A stretch of 64,000 nucleotides of DNA, from NCBI GenBank assembly GCA_919901855.1, contig CAKKQC010000008.1, positions 27,616 to 91,615 of the forward strand, read 5' to 3'. Shown here one piece after another: positions 8,430 through 17,388 of the stretch; position 1 is the first letter of the stretch, and each line of letters begins with the position of its first letter. A model generated the notes under the pieces. The model was not told the origin of the DNA and searched no databases. It saw only the letters and a list, made by a program, of their open reading frames with translations. The translations under genes and the position numbers were made by a program. This DNA is from a bacterium (GTDB lineage Bacteria; Oederibacteriota; CAKKQC01).

Positions 8430-9643
8430 GCCCCGAACTTGTCGAGGCGCATGGCGTGGGCCATCGCCAGCGGCATCAGGTCCGTGGCGTGGATCCGGCC
8501 GAGCCCGCCCCGATCGCAGTTGAGTTCCGTGAACCGCGCCCGGCCGTCCGGGCGGCCCGTCGGCGACAGCAGGAGCACGGGGGAGGGGTGCCACGAGTGG
8601 CCCTTGAGGACCGACGGAGTCGAGTGGTCGCCGGTGACGAGCAGGCAGTCGGGCTTGAGCGCCAGGATCCTCGGCAGGAGCCCGTCGACCTCCTCGATCA
8701 CGTGGATCTTGGCGTCCCGGTTGCCGTCCTCGCCGTAGGAATCGGTCTTCTTCACGTGGAGATAGACGAAGTCGTGGGTACTCCAGGCTCCCTCCAGGGC
8801 CGTGATCTCGTCCGCGACGCGCTCGCCGGTAACGGGAATGACGTCCATGCCGACGAGGCTCGCGAGCCCGCGGTACATGGGATACACGGCGATGGCGCCC
8901 GCCTTCAGCTTGAAGACCTCGCGGAACTCGGGCAGGGTCGGCGGCGCGTCGAAACCGCGGAGGAGCAGCATGTTCGCGGGCTTCTCGCTCGCCAGGATCT
9001 TCCCGGCCTGCATGATGAAGTCGCACACGATCCCGTGGGTCTTGCGCCCCGCCGGCGTGTCGTTCGCATGCTCGGGGTCCAGCGGCTTCTTGCCCTCCTG
9101 CTGCGGGTCGGTGTCCGTAATCCCGTGGTCGAGGCCGGCCCCGCGGAACAGGACGGCGGCCCGGTGCTCGCGTTCGGCCTTCACCGTCACGGTCACGCCG
9201 GGAATCCTGATCCCGGCGTTGAGCTTCTCGCAGAGCTTGACGGCGGCCTCGGTCGGAATCCGACCAGCCCGGCGGTCCGTCACGACTCCGCCCTGGTCGA
9301 CGGTGCAGAAGTTGATCCGCGCCGCGATGTCGCCCGCCTGCATCTCGAGCCCGAGGCCGGCGGCGGAGAGCACACCCCGCCCGATCATGTACTTGATCGG
9401 GTCGTAGCCGAACAGCCCCAGGTGGCCGGGGCCGCTCCCGGGCGTGATCCCCGGGGAGACGAGTTCGATGGCGCCGAGCGTGGCGCGGGGCGCGATTGCG
9501 TCGAAGTTCGGGGTCTTCGCCTCGTCGAGCCCGGTCAGGCCCTTCGGCCCGCCGGGGATGCCGCCGAGCCCGTCCATGACGACGAGCAGGATCTTGGTGG
9601 TGTTGGGGCGCGCCAGCTTCGCGATGAACTCGAGTGAGACCAT
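8426..9643 (-). CDS. apgM: 2,3-bisphosphoglycerate-independent phosphoglycerate mutase, archaeal-type
   Basis: 405 residues. The protein matches the short (about 400 residue) ApgM family rather than the 510-residue GpmI form. It interconverts 3- and 2-phosphoglycerate in glycolysis/gluconeogenesis through a phosphoserine intermediate. Visible signatures: LLVVMDGLGG (metal-binding Asp), TPNFDAIA, SGPGHLGLFGYDP (phosphoserine region), HVKKTDSYGEDGN and VTGDHSTPSVLKGHSWHPSPVLL (metal-binding Asp/His cluster). The start codon follows directly on the upstream stop (TAGATG), so translation is likely coupled to the peroxiredoxin gene. Confidence 0.93.
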   Translation of the reverse strand: MVSLEFIAKLARPNTTKILLVVMDGLGGIPGGPKGLTGLDEAKTPNFDAIAPRATLGAIELVSPGITPGSGPGHLGLFGYDPIKYMIGRGVLSAAGLGLEMQAGDIAARINFCTVDQGGVVTDRRAGRIPTEAAVKLCEKLNAGIRIPGVTVTVKAEREHRAAVLFRGAGLDHGITDTDPQQEGKKPLDPEHANDTPAGRKTHGIVCDFIMQAGKILASEKPANMLLLRGFDAPPTLPEFREVFKLKAGAIAVYPMYRGLASLVGMDVIPVTGERVADEITALEGAWSTHDFVYLHVKKTDSYGEDGNRDAKIHVIEEVDGLLPRILALKPDCLLVTGDHSTPSVLKGHSWHPSPVLLLSPTGRPDGRARFTELNCDRGGLGRIHATDLMPLAMAHAMRLDKFGA

Positions 9644-10126
9644 CTAGACCTCCTTAAGGGAAATGAGGGCCCTGCGGACGGCGTCCACGTGGCCCTTGAC
9701 GACGACGGACCGGAAGACCTTTCGGATGATGCCCTTTGCGTCGATCACGAACGTGCTCCGGTCCACGCCCGGGAACGCCCTGCCGTACAGCTTTCGGACG
9801 ACGAGAACGCGGTACCGCCGGCAGACCCGCCGCGCGGGGTCGGACAGCAGGGGGAAGGGCACGCGCTTCGCGCGCGCGAACCGCCGGTGTGACGCCACCG
9901 TGTCGGGGCTCACCCCCAGCACCTCCGCCCCCGTCGCCCGGATCCGGCGGTAGTGGTCCCGAAAATCCTCGGCCTCGAGCGCGCACCCGGGGGTGAAGTC
10001 CCGGGGGTAGAAGTAGAGCACGACCGGCCGGCCGCGTAGCGTCGCCAGCGTGACGCGCCTGCCCCGCTGGTCGCGGAGACCGAACGCCGGCGCCCGCCGG
10101 CCCTCGAGGGGGTCCTTCCGTTTCAT
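9644..10126 (-). CDS. bcp: Peroxiredoxin, Bcp/PrxQ type
   Basis: 160 residues, the usual size for PrxQ. A thiol peroxidase that reduces peroxides with a peroxidatic Cys; here it is C48 in FYPRDFTPGCALEAEDF. In classical Bcp a resolving Cys lies five residues later, and this protein has Glu (E53) there. The only other Cys seen is C102 (ARRVCRRY), which may serve as an alternative resolver or leave a 1-Cys mechanism. It is probably the first gene of a four-gene operon. Function at family level is confident; the reductant is not. Confidence 0.9.
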   Translation of the reverse strand: MKRKDPLEGRRAPAFGLRDQRGRRVTLATLRGRPVVLYFYPRDFTPGCALEAEDFRDHYRRIRATGAEVLGVSPDTVASHRRFARAKRVPFPLLSDPARRVCRRYRVLVVRKLYGRAFPGVDRSTFVIDAKGIIRKVFRSVVVKGHVDAVRRALISLKEV

Positions 10127-10145
10127 CGCGGGACTAGGTTATCAA

Positions 10146-10160
10146 ACGGGCCAGGCCCGT
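10146..10160 (-). terminator. Terminator of TPR/barrel gene
   Basis: A perfect 7-bp inverted repeat with a one-base centre lies 21 bases past the stop of the TPR/barrel gene. Read on the minus strand it is followed by TTTGAT, a short T-rich stretch, so it is a reasonable intrinsic terminator. Confidence 0.55.
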
Positions 10161-10181
10161 GCCACGGCGCGACGGGACGGC

Positions 10182-11684
10182 TCAGAGGTCGACGGTCACC
10201 GCCACGACAACCGTGAGCCCGCTGAGATCGAACGGCAGGTCGTTGTCGTGATCGTCCTTGTAGACCTCTCCATTCCTGACGTCGGGCCCGTTGACGTTGT
10301 CGATGACCCCGTCCTCATCGACGTCGACGTTCCTGGTGGCCATCATCGCCGGCACCTTGAGCAGGCGGTATCCCAGGTCCGCGCCGACCGAGATCGAGGG
10401 CGAGACCCGGCAGGCCGCTCCCACGAGCAGTTCCACCACGTAGCCGATCCCGGTTGTCGGAATGCTGTAGTTGTGGTCGACTTTGCCGGACAGATCGGAC
10501 ATGAGCCCCGTGCCCGTGGTGACCTGAGAACTCGCGACGGTCTGCGTGGCGTTAGCGATTCCCAGGCCCACGAACAGGCCTCCCGACACGGACAACTCCG
10601 ATCCCAGGGGATACTTCATCCGTCCACCGCCCTCGAGGAGAATCAGGGAAGCCGCAATCCTGTCCGCCAGGCTGAACTGCTGGTCGATAGAACCGAACAC
10701 GCCGAGGTCTTCGTGCATGGCGGCCTTGAAGTTCGCCTCGCTCGTGCCCGCGCTCAGGTAGCCGATCCGCGCGGAAGTCACAAGCCCGGGCATCATGAGG
10801 TATCCGCCCTCCACGCCCGCAATCATGCCACCCGAGAACGTGGTGAGCTTCTTGTCGGACACCGTCAGGCCCGCGTCCTCGACCGATGCCACGCTGTCAT
10901 CGAAGTCCCGCTTCCACTGCGTATTCCACGCCTTCAGCGAGACGGTCCCGTAACCGCCCCAGACGCCGACGCTTATCGGAGGCAGCGCGCGGGAGGACCG
11001 GCGTCCGGCGCCCAGCGTCGCCGCGGGGGCCGCCACCGCCGGCGCGGCCGCCGGAGGCGGCGACGCCGCGACCTCCGCGCGCATGGAGTCCGCGAAGGTC
11101 CGGATCCCCGGGTTGTCGGGGTGGAGCGCCAGCGACTTGTCGTACGCCTCGAGCGCGCCGCGCTTGTCGGCCCGCGCGTACCGGCAGTTCCCGAGCAGCT
11201 GCCACGCCTGCCAATGGTTCGGATCCGCGCGGACCGCCGCCGCCGCGCCCTGCATCGCGGTGTCGTAGCTGGCGGCGTTGTATTGCGCCAACGCGGCCTC
11301 GTAGGCGACCTCGGCGGGCGACGCCTGCGGCGTGGCCGCCGCGGCAGGAGCGGCTGCCGCCCCAGCCATCGAGTCCACGAACGCCTTGAGCTGGGGATTG
11401 TTCGGATTCACCTGGAGCGAGTACTTGTAGACCGTCAACGCTCCGGCTTGGTCCCCCATCGCATATCGGGCGTTTCCGTCGAGCTGCCACGCCTGCCAGT
11501 TCTGGAGGTCGAGCTGGACCGCGGCCTCGGCGTCCTTGATCGCGCCCGCGTAGTCGGCGGCGCCGTACTTGGCCGTGCCCGACGCGTAGAGGGCGTCGGC
11601 CCGGGGGTCGGACGCCAGGGCTCCGGACGCCATCCCCAGGGCCGCCCAAGCTGCCGCCATCGCCATCCGCCATCCGGCGTTCAT
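10182..11684 (-). CDS. Secreted TPR protein with C-terminal outer-membrane barrel-like domain
   Basis: 500 residues with an N-terminal signal peptide (MAMAAAWAALGMASGALAS). Two TPR blocks follow, each a pair of helices with a WQAWQLDGNARYAMGDQAGAL-type repeat (about residues 28-105 and 120-205). An Ala-rich linker leads to residues about 230-500 of alternating strands (VGVWGGYGTVSLKAWN, AGVEGGYLMMPG, YVVELLVGAACRVSPSISVGADLGYRLL), typical of a small outer-membrane barrel. The TPR part would face the periplasm. Upstream lies an extended -10 (TGCTATAAC) and a weak AAGGA ribosome site. The substrate is unknown. Confidence 0.75.
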   Translation of the reverse strand: MNAGWRMAMAAAWAALGMASGALASDPRADALYASGTAKYGAADYAGAIKDAEAAVQLDLQNWQAWQLDGNARYAMGDQAGALTVYKYSLQVNPNNPQLKAFVDSMAGAAAAPAAAATPQASPAEVAYEAALAQYNAASYDTAMQGAAAAVRADPNHWQAWQLLGNCRYARADKRGALEAYDKSLALHPDNPGIRTFADSMRAEVAASPPPAAAPAVAAPAATLGAGRRSSRALPPISVGVWGGYGTVSLKAWNTQWKRDFDDSVASVEDAGLTVSDKKLTTFSGGMIAGVEGGYLMMPGLVTSARIGYLSAGTSEANFKAAMHEDLGVFGSIDQQFSLADRIAASLILLEGGGRMKYPLGSELSVSGGLFVGLGIANATQTVASSQVTTGTGLMSDLSGKVDHNYSIPTTGIGYVVELLVGAACRVSPSISVGADLGYRLLKVPAMMATRNVDVDEDGVIDNVNGPDVRNGEVYKDDHDNDLPFDLSGLTVVVAVTVDL

Positions 11685-11711
11685 GGATTCCTTGTTATAG
11701 CATTACCCCGT

Positions 11712-11741
11712 TTGACGGGACGCCCGGGCCCCGGCTAGACT
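11712..11741 (+). promoter_or_regulatory. Promoter of FKBP gene
   Basis: TTGACG (11712-11717), an 18-base spacer and TAGACT (11736-11741) form a sigma70-type promoter. The -10 ends six bases before the ATG and there is no Shine-Dalgarno sequence, so the message may be leaderless. Confidence 0.6.
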
Positions 11742-11747
11742 GGCGGC

Positions 11748-12185
11748 ATGATGACACGATTCGGATTACCCATGGCCCTGATGACCGCGATCCTGCTCGC
11801 CGCATGCCGCTCCAGCGACTCCGGCGGCGCGAAGCCCGAGGCGTCCGAAATGACGACCCCGTCGGGGCTCAAGTACGTCGACCTCAAGGTCGGCGACGGG
11901 GCGTCGCCCCAGCCCGGCCAGATCGCGGTCGTCCACTACACCGGCTGGCTGACCAACGGAACCAAGTTCGACAGCTCCCGCGACCGGGGCGCGCCGTTCG
12001 AGTTCCCGATCGGCCAGGGCCGCGTCATCAAGGGTTGGGACGAGGGCGTGGCGACCATGAAGATCGGAGGCCGCCGGAAGCTCACGATCCCGCCCGAGCT
12101 CGGCTACGGAGCCCGGGGAGCGGGCGGACTGATACCGCCCAATGCCGTCCTGGTCTTCGACGTCGAGCTCCTCGGGGTGAAATAG
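11748..12185 (+). CDS. FKBP-type peptidyl-prolyl isomerase, lipoprotein
   Basis: 145 residues. The N-terminus is a lipoprotein signal with lipobox LLAAC at residues 16-20, so Cys20 is the predicted acylated residue. After a short linker, residues about 36-145 form one FKBP domain with the expected motifs: VVHYTGWLTNGTKFDSS, FPIGQGRVIKGWDEGV, RKLTIPPELGYG and IPPNAVLVFDVELLGV. It should catalyse cis-trans isomerisation of X-Pro bonds in the periplasm and help outer-membrane or secreted proteins fold. It is transcribed divergently from the TPR/barrel gene. Confidence 0.93.
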   Translation: MMTRFGLPMALMTAILLAACRSSDSGGAKPEASEMTTPSGLKYVDLKVGDGASPQPGQIAVVHYTGWLTNGTKFDSSRDRGAPFEFPIGQGRVIKGWDEGVATMKIGGRRKLTIPPELGYGARGAGGLIPPNAVLVFDVELLGVK

Positions 12186-12250
12186 CGCCCCGGCAGGGCT
12201 GGACCGGCCTCCACTGGCCGTGACTTGGCGTCCTGTGGGAAGATGAATTC

Positions 12251-13408
12251 ATGGACGCCCTGGCGGCCACCCTGGCCCGGCACGAGGAAGAACTCGCGGC
12301 CGGTTGGCTGACCCGCCTGGCAGCGATTGGGGGTGACCCCTTTGGGGGAACCCGGTGGACCGATCCCGCCAGGGAAGTGCGCATCGCGCTCAACGCCCTC
12401 ATCGCCATACTGGAATCGGCCGACACGAAGCCCGCCGAAGAGCAGGCCGCGCGACTCGCTCGTCTGCCCTCCCAGCGCGGCGCCGGGGTCATGGCCACCA
12501 TCCGCGGCTGCTACGCCCTCTTCGAGCCCCTTCGCCCGATCCTCGAGCGCGCGTACGTGGAACGTCCCCACGAGCTCCCAGGGGACATCGTGAGGCTCCG
12601 GGACGCCGTGGCGACGCTGACCGGCATCCTCGCGACGGCTCATCTCCGGCAGGGCTTGGCGTGGCAGGACGAGTCGGACCGGTTCGCGCGCCAGCGGCTC
12701 AACGGGCCCTTCGGCAAACTGGTCTCGGACCTTCAGACGTTCCAGGCGGCCGCGGCCGAGCACCTCTCCATCCCGCTTCAGGAGAGCCTGCGAAACACCG
12801 TAACGTTCGGCCGGGACCTTCAGCGCGCGGCCGAGGGGCTGTTCATCCTGCACCGGCTCGGGGAAGGACGCCTCGATATCGCGAACGGACCGGTGCCGCT
12901 CGCGGAGACCCTCTCCCCCTCCGCCGAGGATGCGCGGCGCCGGGCCTCGTTCGGCAACCGGACGTTCGTGTGGAAAGCCCCCGCTCCGGCCGTGTCAGCT
13001 ACCGGCCATGCCGACATCCTGCGTCGCACGTTCGCCCTGCTCCTCCTGCGCGCGATCGACGACACGCCCGAGGGTAACACGGTGAAGGCCGAGGTGCTCG
13101 ACGATCCCGAGGCCGTGCGCATCGTGATCCGCGACGAAGGCGCGGGGGAGGAGCCCCCCGACGGCCGCGGGATCACGTTCGAGCACACGTTCGCCCGGAT
13201 GGCGGCCGAGCACATGGAGGGACGGTTCGACGTCTTCCATGAAGCCGGCCGCGGCACGATGGTCACGCTCAAGCTCCGCCGGGCCGCCGCAACCCCGGCG
13301 CCGAAGCCGGGGGCGGTCGCGGAGGACCCCACGCAGCCGAGCCCCAAGCTCGAGCTCAAGATCTCCCGGGGGACCCTGCCGCCGCCGCCGCCGCCCAGGA
13401 CCGCCTGA
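12251..13408 (+). CDS. Pseudo-histidine-kinase-like protein, paralogue of gene at window start
   Basis: 385 residues, complete. The N-terminal region (HEEELAAGWLTRLAAIGGDP) resembles RsbRD-type sensor domains. Middle helices (about 130-195) resemble a dimerisation segment with no phospho-acceptor His in an H-box context. The C-terminal ATPase-like fold (about 235-340) keeps a G1-like box (IRDEGAGEE) but has Arg where the N-box Asn should be (LLLLRAIDDTPEGNTV). A Pro-rich tail ends with ELKISRG, as in the paralogue. It could bind nucleotide weakly or not at all. Inference: an accessory regulator or decoy partner of a real kinase or anti-sigma factor. No response regulator lies next to it. Confidence 0.75.
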   Translation: MDALAATLARHEEELAAGWLTRLAAIGGDPFGGTRWTDPAREVRIALNALIAILESADTKPAEEQAARLARLPSQRGAGVMATIRGCYALFEPLRPILERAYVERPHELPGDIVRLRDAVATLTGILATAHLRQGLAWQDESDRFARQRLNGPFGKLVSDLQTFQAAAAEHLSIPLQESLRNTVTFGRDLQRAAEGLFILHRLGEGRLDIANGPVPLAETLSPSAEDARRRASFGNRTFVWKAPAPAVSATGHADILRRTFALLLLRAIDDTPEGNTVKAEVLDDPEAVRIVIRDEGAGEEPPDGRGITFEHTFARMAAEHMEGRFDVFHEAGRGTMVTLKLRRAAATPAPKPGAVAEDPTQPSPKLELKISRGTLPPPPPPRTA

Positions 13409-13431
13409 CCGGCCGCAGCCGGTCGGTCAGG
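13404..13431. terminator. Hairpin at end of pseudo-kinase gene
   Basis: CCTGACC and GGTCAGG arms enclose inner GGC/GCC pairing; the stop codon lies inside the left arm. A second 8-bp inverted repeat (13434-13441 with 13462-13469) follows before the convergent acs stop. Either could end transcription from both sides. No T-tract. Confidence 0.45.
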
Positions 13432-13486
13432 CGCGTCGAAGTCCTCCTGCCGCCCCCCCAGCTTCGACGGAAGCTCGTCCTCGAGC

Positions 13487-15439
13487 CTACTTTTCCTCGT
13501 ACTGCCGCTTGAGCTGGGCGACCACGCCCGGATCGGCCAGCGTCGTCGTGTCCCCGAGCACGCGGCCTTCGGCCACGTCCCGCAGCAGGCGGCGCATGAT
13601 CTTGCCCGACCGCGTCTTGGGAAGCTCCGAGGTGAAGAAGATATCCTCCGGCCGGGCGAGCGCGCCGATCTTCTTGACCACGTGCGCCTTGATCTCCTTG
13701 AGGAGCTCGTCGCTCGGCTGGATGTGCGCCTTGAGCGTCACAAACGCTGAAACCGCCTGGCCTTTCATCTCGTCCGCGCGGCCGATCACGGCGGCTTCCG
13801 CCACGGCGGGATGGTCCACGAGCGCGGACTCGACCTCCATCGTCGAGATGCGGTGGCCCGACACGTTCATGACGTCGTCCACGCGCCCAAGGAGCCAGAA
13901 GAACCCGTCCTCGTCGCGCTTGGCCCCGTCGCCGGTGAAATAGAACACGCCCCGATATCGGTCCCAGTACGTCTGCTGGTACCGCTTGTCGTCGTTCAGG
14001 ATCGTGCGGAGCATCCCGGGCCAGGGCTTGGTCAGCACCAGGTACCCGGCCGCGGCCGGATCGCCCGCGTCGTTTACGACCTCGGCCGAGATGCCGGGGA
14101 AGGCCAGGGTCGCGGACCCGGGCTTCGTCGCCGTGAGCCCGGGCAGCGGGGCGATCAGGATGCCGCCGGTCTCCGTCTGCCACCACGTGTCCACGATCGG
14201 GCACTTCTTGCGCCCGATGTGCTCCTGGTACCACATCCACGCCTCCGGGTTGATCGGCTCCCCCACGGTTCCCAGCAGCCGCAGCGAGGAGAGGTCGCGT
14301 CCGGCCGGGTACGATTCCCCCCAGCGCATGAACGTCCGGATCGCGGTCGGGGCCGTGTAGAAGATCGTGACCCGGTACTTCTCGACGATGCGCCAGAACC
14401 GGTCCTTGTCGGGGAAGTCCGGCGACCCCTCGTACATGAGGACGGTGGCGCCGTTGGCCAACGGGCCGTAGACGATGTAGGAATGCCCCGTCACCCACCC
14501 CACGTCCGCCGTGCACCAGAAGACGTCCTCTTCCTTGAGGTCGAAGATGAGCTTCGTCGTCGCGTACACGTGGGTCAGGTAGCCGCCCGTCGTGTGCACG
14601 ATCCCCTTGGGCTTGCCCGTGCTGCCGGACGTGTACAGGACGTAGAGCATGTCCTCGGCATCCATCGGCTCCGGCGGGCACGTGAGCGCCGCCTTCGCCA
14701 TCTCCTCGTGGTACCAGACGTCGCGAGCGGGGTCGAACGACGCCCCCGCCGCCTCGCCCACGCGCCGGACCACGACCGTCTTCGTGATCGTCGGGCAGTC
14801 CTTGACCGCCTCGTCGGCCACGGCCTTGAGCGGCAGGATCTTGCCCCGGCGCCAGCCGCCGTCGGCCGTGATGAGGAGTTTCGCACCCGCGTCGTTGATC
14901 CGCTCGCGCAGGGACTCCGCCGAGAACCCTCCGAACACGACGCTGTGGACCGCCCCGATGCGCGTGCACGCGAGCATGGCGACGGCGGCCTCGGGGATCA
15001 TGGGCAGGTAGATGTTGACCCGGTCGCCCTTGCCGATGCCGAGCCCCTTGAGCACGTTGGAGAACTTCGAGACCTCGCGGTGAAGGTCCGCGTACGTGAG
15101 CACCCGCTCGTCACCGGGCTCGCCTTCCCAGATGATCGCCGCCTTGTTCCGGCGCCAGCCGGCGAGGTGCCGGTCGAGGCAGTTCTCGGAGACGTTCAAC
15201 TGCCCGCCGACGAACCACTGGGCGTGGGGCGGGTTCCAGTCGAGCACCTTCGTCCACGGCTTCGTCCACTTGAGCTCGCCGGCCATCCGCGCCCAGAACG
15301 CCTCGGGATCTTTCGCCGCCTCCGCGTAGATCGCGCCGTCGCGCGCGTTCGCCTGGTCCGTGAAGGCCTTGGGGGGCGGGAACACCCGCTTCTCCTCCAG
15401 CAGGGCCCTGATCGCGCTCTGGGGATCCTCGGTTGGCAT
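13487..15439 (-). CDS. acs: Acetyl-CoA synthetase (AMP-forming)
   Basis: 650 residues, full length for Acs. Activates acetate to acetyl-AMP and then acetyl-CoA. Motifs seen: [19 protein letters not shown] (P-loop-like A3), [30 protein letters not shown] and, near the C-terminus, RSGKIMRR, whose Lys (about K613) is the residue controlled by acetylation in Acs enzymes. The ATG at 15439 was preferred to one 21 codons upstream because AGGAGG lies at the right spacing and the predicted promoter lies between the two. Confidence 0.96.
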   Translation of the reverse strand: MPTEDPQSAIRALLEEKRVFPPPKAFTDQANARDGAIYAEAAKDPEAFWARMAGELKWTKPWTKVLDWNPPHAQWFVGGQLNVSENCLDRHLAGWRRNKAAIIWEGEPGDERVLTYADLHREVSKFSNVLKGLGIGKGDRVNIYLPMIPEAAVAMLACTRIGAVHSVVFGGFSAESLRERINDAGAKLLITADGGWRRGKILPLKAVADEAVKDCPTITKTVVVRRVGEAAGASFDPARDVWYHEEMAKAALTCPPEPMDAEDMLYVLYTSGSTGKPKGIVHTTGGYLTHVYATTKLIFDLKEEDVFWCTADVGWVTGHSYIVYGPLANGATVLMYEGSPDFPDKDRFWRIVEKYRVTIFYTAPTAIRTFMRWGESYPAGRDLSSLRLLGTVGEPINPEAWMWYQEHIGRKKCPIVDTWWQTETGGILIAPLPGLTATKPGSATLAFPGISAEVVNDAGDPAAAGYLVLTKPWPGMLRTILNDDKRYQQTYWDRYRGVFYFTGDGAKRDEDGFFWLLGRVDDVMNVSGHRISTMEVESALVDHPAVAEAAVIGRADEMKGQAVSAFVTLKAHIQPSDELLKEIKAHVVKKIGALARPEDIFFTSELPKTRSGKIMRRLLRDVAEGRVLGDTTTLADPGVVAQLKRQYEEK

Positions 15440-15478
15440 GTCAGCACTTCCTCCTTGCTGCTCGGTGGTTCGGGGGCT

Positions 15479-15507
15479 ATTGAACCAGATCGTCCCACTC
15501 ATGACAA
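15479..15507 (-). promoter_or_regulatory. Candidate acs promoter
   Basis: On the minus strand TTGTCA (15507-15502), a 17-base spacer and TTCAAT (15484-15479) precede acs, predicting a leader of about 33 bases that carries the AGGAGG site. A 6-bp inverted repeat TCAGCC-TGGT-GGCTGA (15511-15526) sits just upstream of the -35 and could bind a regulator. Confidence 0.5.
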
Positions 15508-15552
15508 CCGTCAGCCTGGTGGCTGAGTTGCATCATATATACAGCGCCAGCC

Positions 15553-16401
15553 TCAGCGCGGGTGGGATTCCCCCAGCAGGACCTTGAGGTCCCGGGCGTT
15601 GCGCACCGCATGGCCCTCGGGATGGTTATTGAAGAAGGCGAACTGGCCCGACGCCTCGTGCGCCATGGCGCGGACCTTGGGCACCCACGCCTCGAGTTCG
15701 TCCGGGCGGTAGTGGTAGCGGTAGCGCTCCCCGGGAGACCGACCTCCCGTCTCGTCGTGTCCGATCGGTTGCGAGGGATCCGGCGCGGTCGGACTCCACC
15801 ATGCGGCTCTGTTCCGGCCGTGGAACCGGACGTACCCGACCGGCCCCGTGACCTCGGCCACCGGCGGCGGCAGGTTCGGCAGTTCGGGCTCGTCGACACA
15901 GCACAGGGAGATCGCGTGCTTCTTGAGCCACGCGATGCCATCGGGCACGAACCAGTCCTTGTGCCGGAACTCGGCAATTACGGGAGCTCCCGTGATCCGG
16001 CCCACCAACTCGCGCACATAAGTGGCGTTCGGCGGGTTGGCCTTGAACGAGTACGGGAATTGGAGCAGGACACCGCCGAGCTTGCCCCCATCGACGAACG
16101 GCTTGAGCGCCATCTTGAACGAAGGGAGCATCTCCTCGGCCGCCTTCCCCCGCTGGTGCGTGAGCGCCTGGTGGGCCTTCACCACGAACGAGAACCCCGG
16201 CGGCGTCCGCCGGACCATGCCCTCGAGGGACTTCAGCGCGGGCAGTTGGTAGAACGTGGCGTTCAGCTCGACCGTGTCGAACTCGGCCGCGTAGTGCTCG
16301 AGGAACTTCCCCTTGGGGAGCTTGTCGGGGTAGAACACGCCCCGCCACTCCTCGTACGAGTACCCGCACGTCCCGATCCGGATTGCCGAAGTCCCTACCA
16401 C
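15553..16401 (-). CDS. DUF72 (YecE-like) protein
   Basis: 282 residues with a GTG start. It matches the DUF72 TIM-barrel family: IRIGTCGYSYEEWRGVFYP at the N-terminus, FDTVELNATFYQLP, FVVKAHQALTH, LLQFPYSF, AEFRHKDWF, and the late VRFHGRN and FFNNHPEGHAVRNA motifs. The family is widespread but its biochemical role is not established. It lies downstream of, and in the same direction as, nothing obviously related, and ends 113 bases from the acs start. Confidence 0.88.
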   Translation of the reverse strand: MVGTSAIRIGTCGYSYEEWRGVFYPDKLPKGKFLEHYAAEFDTVELNATFYQLPALKSLEGMVRRTPPGFSFVVKAHQALTHQRGKAAEEMLPSFKMALKPFVDGGKLGGVLLQFPYSFKANPPNATYVRELVGRITGAPVIAEFRHKDWFVPDGIAWLKKHAISLCCVDEPELPNLPPPVAEVTGPVGYVRFHGRNRAAWWSPTAPDPSQPIGHDETGGRSPGERYRYHYRPDELEAWVPKVRAMAHEASGQFAFFNNHPEGHAVRNARDLKVLLGESHPR

Positions 16402-16458
16402 CCTATCGCGACACCCGACTACTCATGAAGCGGAAGGACTTCCATGCCCCCTACACAT

Positions 16459-16582
16459 AGAGGGGACGGGACGGAGGGGACGGACGGAGGGGACGGGACG
16501 TAGTTGCATAGTTGCATAACTCGGTCAAGCGTGCGGGATGTCTCAGCGCGGTCATGGAAATGCAACTATGCAACTACGTCCC
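16459..16582. repeat. REP/MITE-like element with long inverted repeat and G-tracts
   Basis: A perfect 23-bp inverted repeat (16495-16517 and 16560-16582) encloses a 42-base loop. Each arm itself holds a tandem TAGTTGCA repeat. Upstream, 16461-16497 is an array of GGGG/GGG tracts (GGGGACGG units) able to form a G-quadruplex. No transposase gene is present, so it looks like a non-autonomous or REP-type element. It fills most of the 286-base gap between the DUF72 and hepT genes. Confidence 0.65.
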
Positions 16583-16596
16583 CTAGAATGCCATAG

Positions 16597-16675
16597 CTCG
16601 AGGGACATCCTTCGGATCACCGGATTCCTCCGGCTCGTGCGCCGGGCCCCAGAACGGTCGCGCGCCGCGTCATGC
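16597..16675. repeat. Dispersed repeat, copy A
   Basis: The core at 16602-16646 matches 17687-17731 over 45 bases with one mismatch, and the similarity continues more weakly for about 30 bases. The core holds small hairpins (ATCC-TTC-GGAT; CCGGA-TTCC-TCCGG). It lies just downstream of the hepT stop codon. Confidence 0.75.
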
Positions 16676-16687
16676 CTCACCAGAGCG

Positions 16688-17032
16688 TCAGGCCTTGGGA
16701 CCGAGCTCACGGAGAAGCCTTGCGATATCGGATTCGAGCCGGGGGATGTCGGTCACGACCGTCTCCCATACGAGCGGCGCATCGACGACGGCGTAATCAT
16801 GGATGAGCTTGTCTCGCATGCCTGCTGCCTTGCGCCATTCGACCTCGGGGTGGAGTGCTTTCAGCCGATCCGAGACCCGCTTGGCCGCCTCCCCGATGAT
16901 CTCGAGGTTCCGGTACACAGCATCCTGCATCATACGATCGGAAGAGAACCGTTCCCTGCCATCCTTCGTGTAATTCTTGATCATCGCGATCGCATCCCGC
17001 ATGTGGGCCAGGAAGACCGCGTCGTCCTTCAC
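16688..17032 (-). CDS. hepT: HepT-like HEPN RNase toxin
   Basis: 114 residues, all-helical, HEPN/DUF86 family. It carries the catalytic RX4HXY motif at R73-H78-Y80 (RDKLIHDY). Family toxins cleave RNA (tRNA in characterised cases) and are neutralised by the MntA nucleotidyltransferase, which AMPylates the Tyr of this motif; that Tyr is present. The GTG start overlaps the mntA stop by four bases (GTGA), so antitoxin is translated first and toxin is coupled to it. Confidence 0.9.
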   Translation of the reverse strand: MKDDAVFLAHMRDAIAMIKNYTKDGRERFSSDRMMQDAVYRNLEIIGEAAKRVSDRLKALHPEVEWRKAAGMRDKLIHDYAVVDAPLVWETVVTDIPRLESDIARLLRELGPKA

Positions 17033-17319
17033 AAAGGGACGGCCTCCGCAAAGATGCGGTCCTTCAGGTAGGGGCTGACACCACGCTCGCTCACCACATC
17101 GACTTCGCGTCCGAGCAGGTCACCGACATCCTGCCCAAAGCCGATGAGATCGAATAGCGAGCGGCCATCTCGAAAAGCCACGAGCAGGTCCAGGTCACTC
17201 TCGGCTCCCGCATCCCCGCGCGCGAAGGAACCGAACACGCGAACCCGCTCCACCCCGTATCGGGCGGCCAGACGCATGATTTCCTCGCGGCAAGGCCCGA
17301 TCAGCTCCTGTATTCCCAC
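17029..17319 (-). CDS. mntA: MntA-like minimal nucleotidyltransferase antitoxin
   Basis: 96 residues, MNT family. GSF at 30-32 and the DxD pair D42/D44 ([18 protein letters not shown]) form the nucleotidyltransferase active site. Known MntA proteins inactivate the partner HEPN toxin by adding AMP to it. GTG start; a CATAAT -10-like hexamer lies at 17334-17329 on the minus strand, nine bases upstream, with TTGGCC 16 bases further. Confidence 0.9.
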   Translation of the reverse strand: MGIQELIGPCREEIMRLAARYGVERVRVFGSFARGDAGAESDLDLLVAFRDGRSLFDLIGFGQDVGDLLGREVDVVSERGVSPYLKDRIFAEAVPL

Positions 17320-17388
17320 AGCGATTTCATTATGCCACAGGGGACCTCAAGGCCAAGCTCCATCGCACGAATGCGGTATCCTGTTGGT

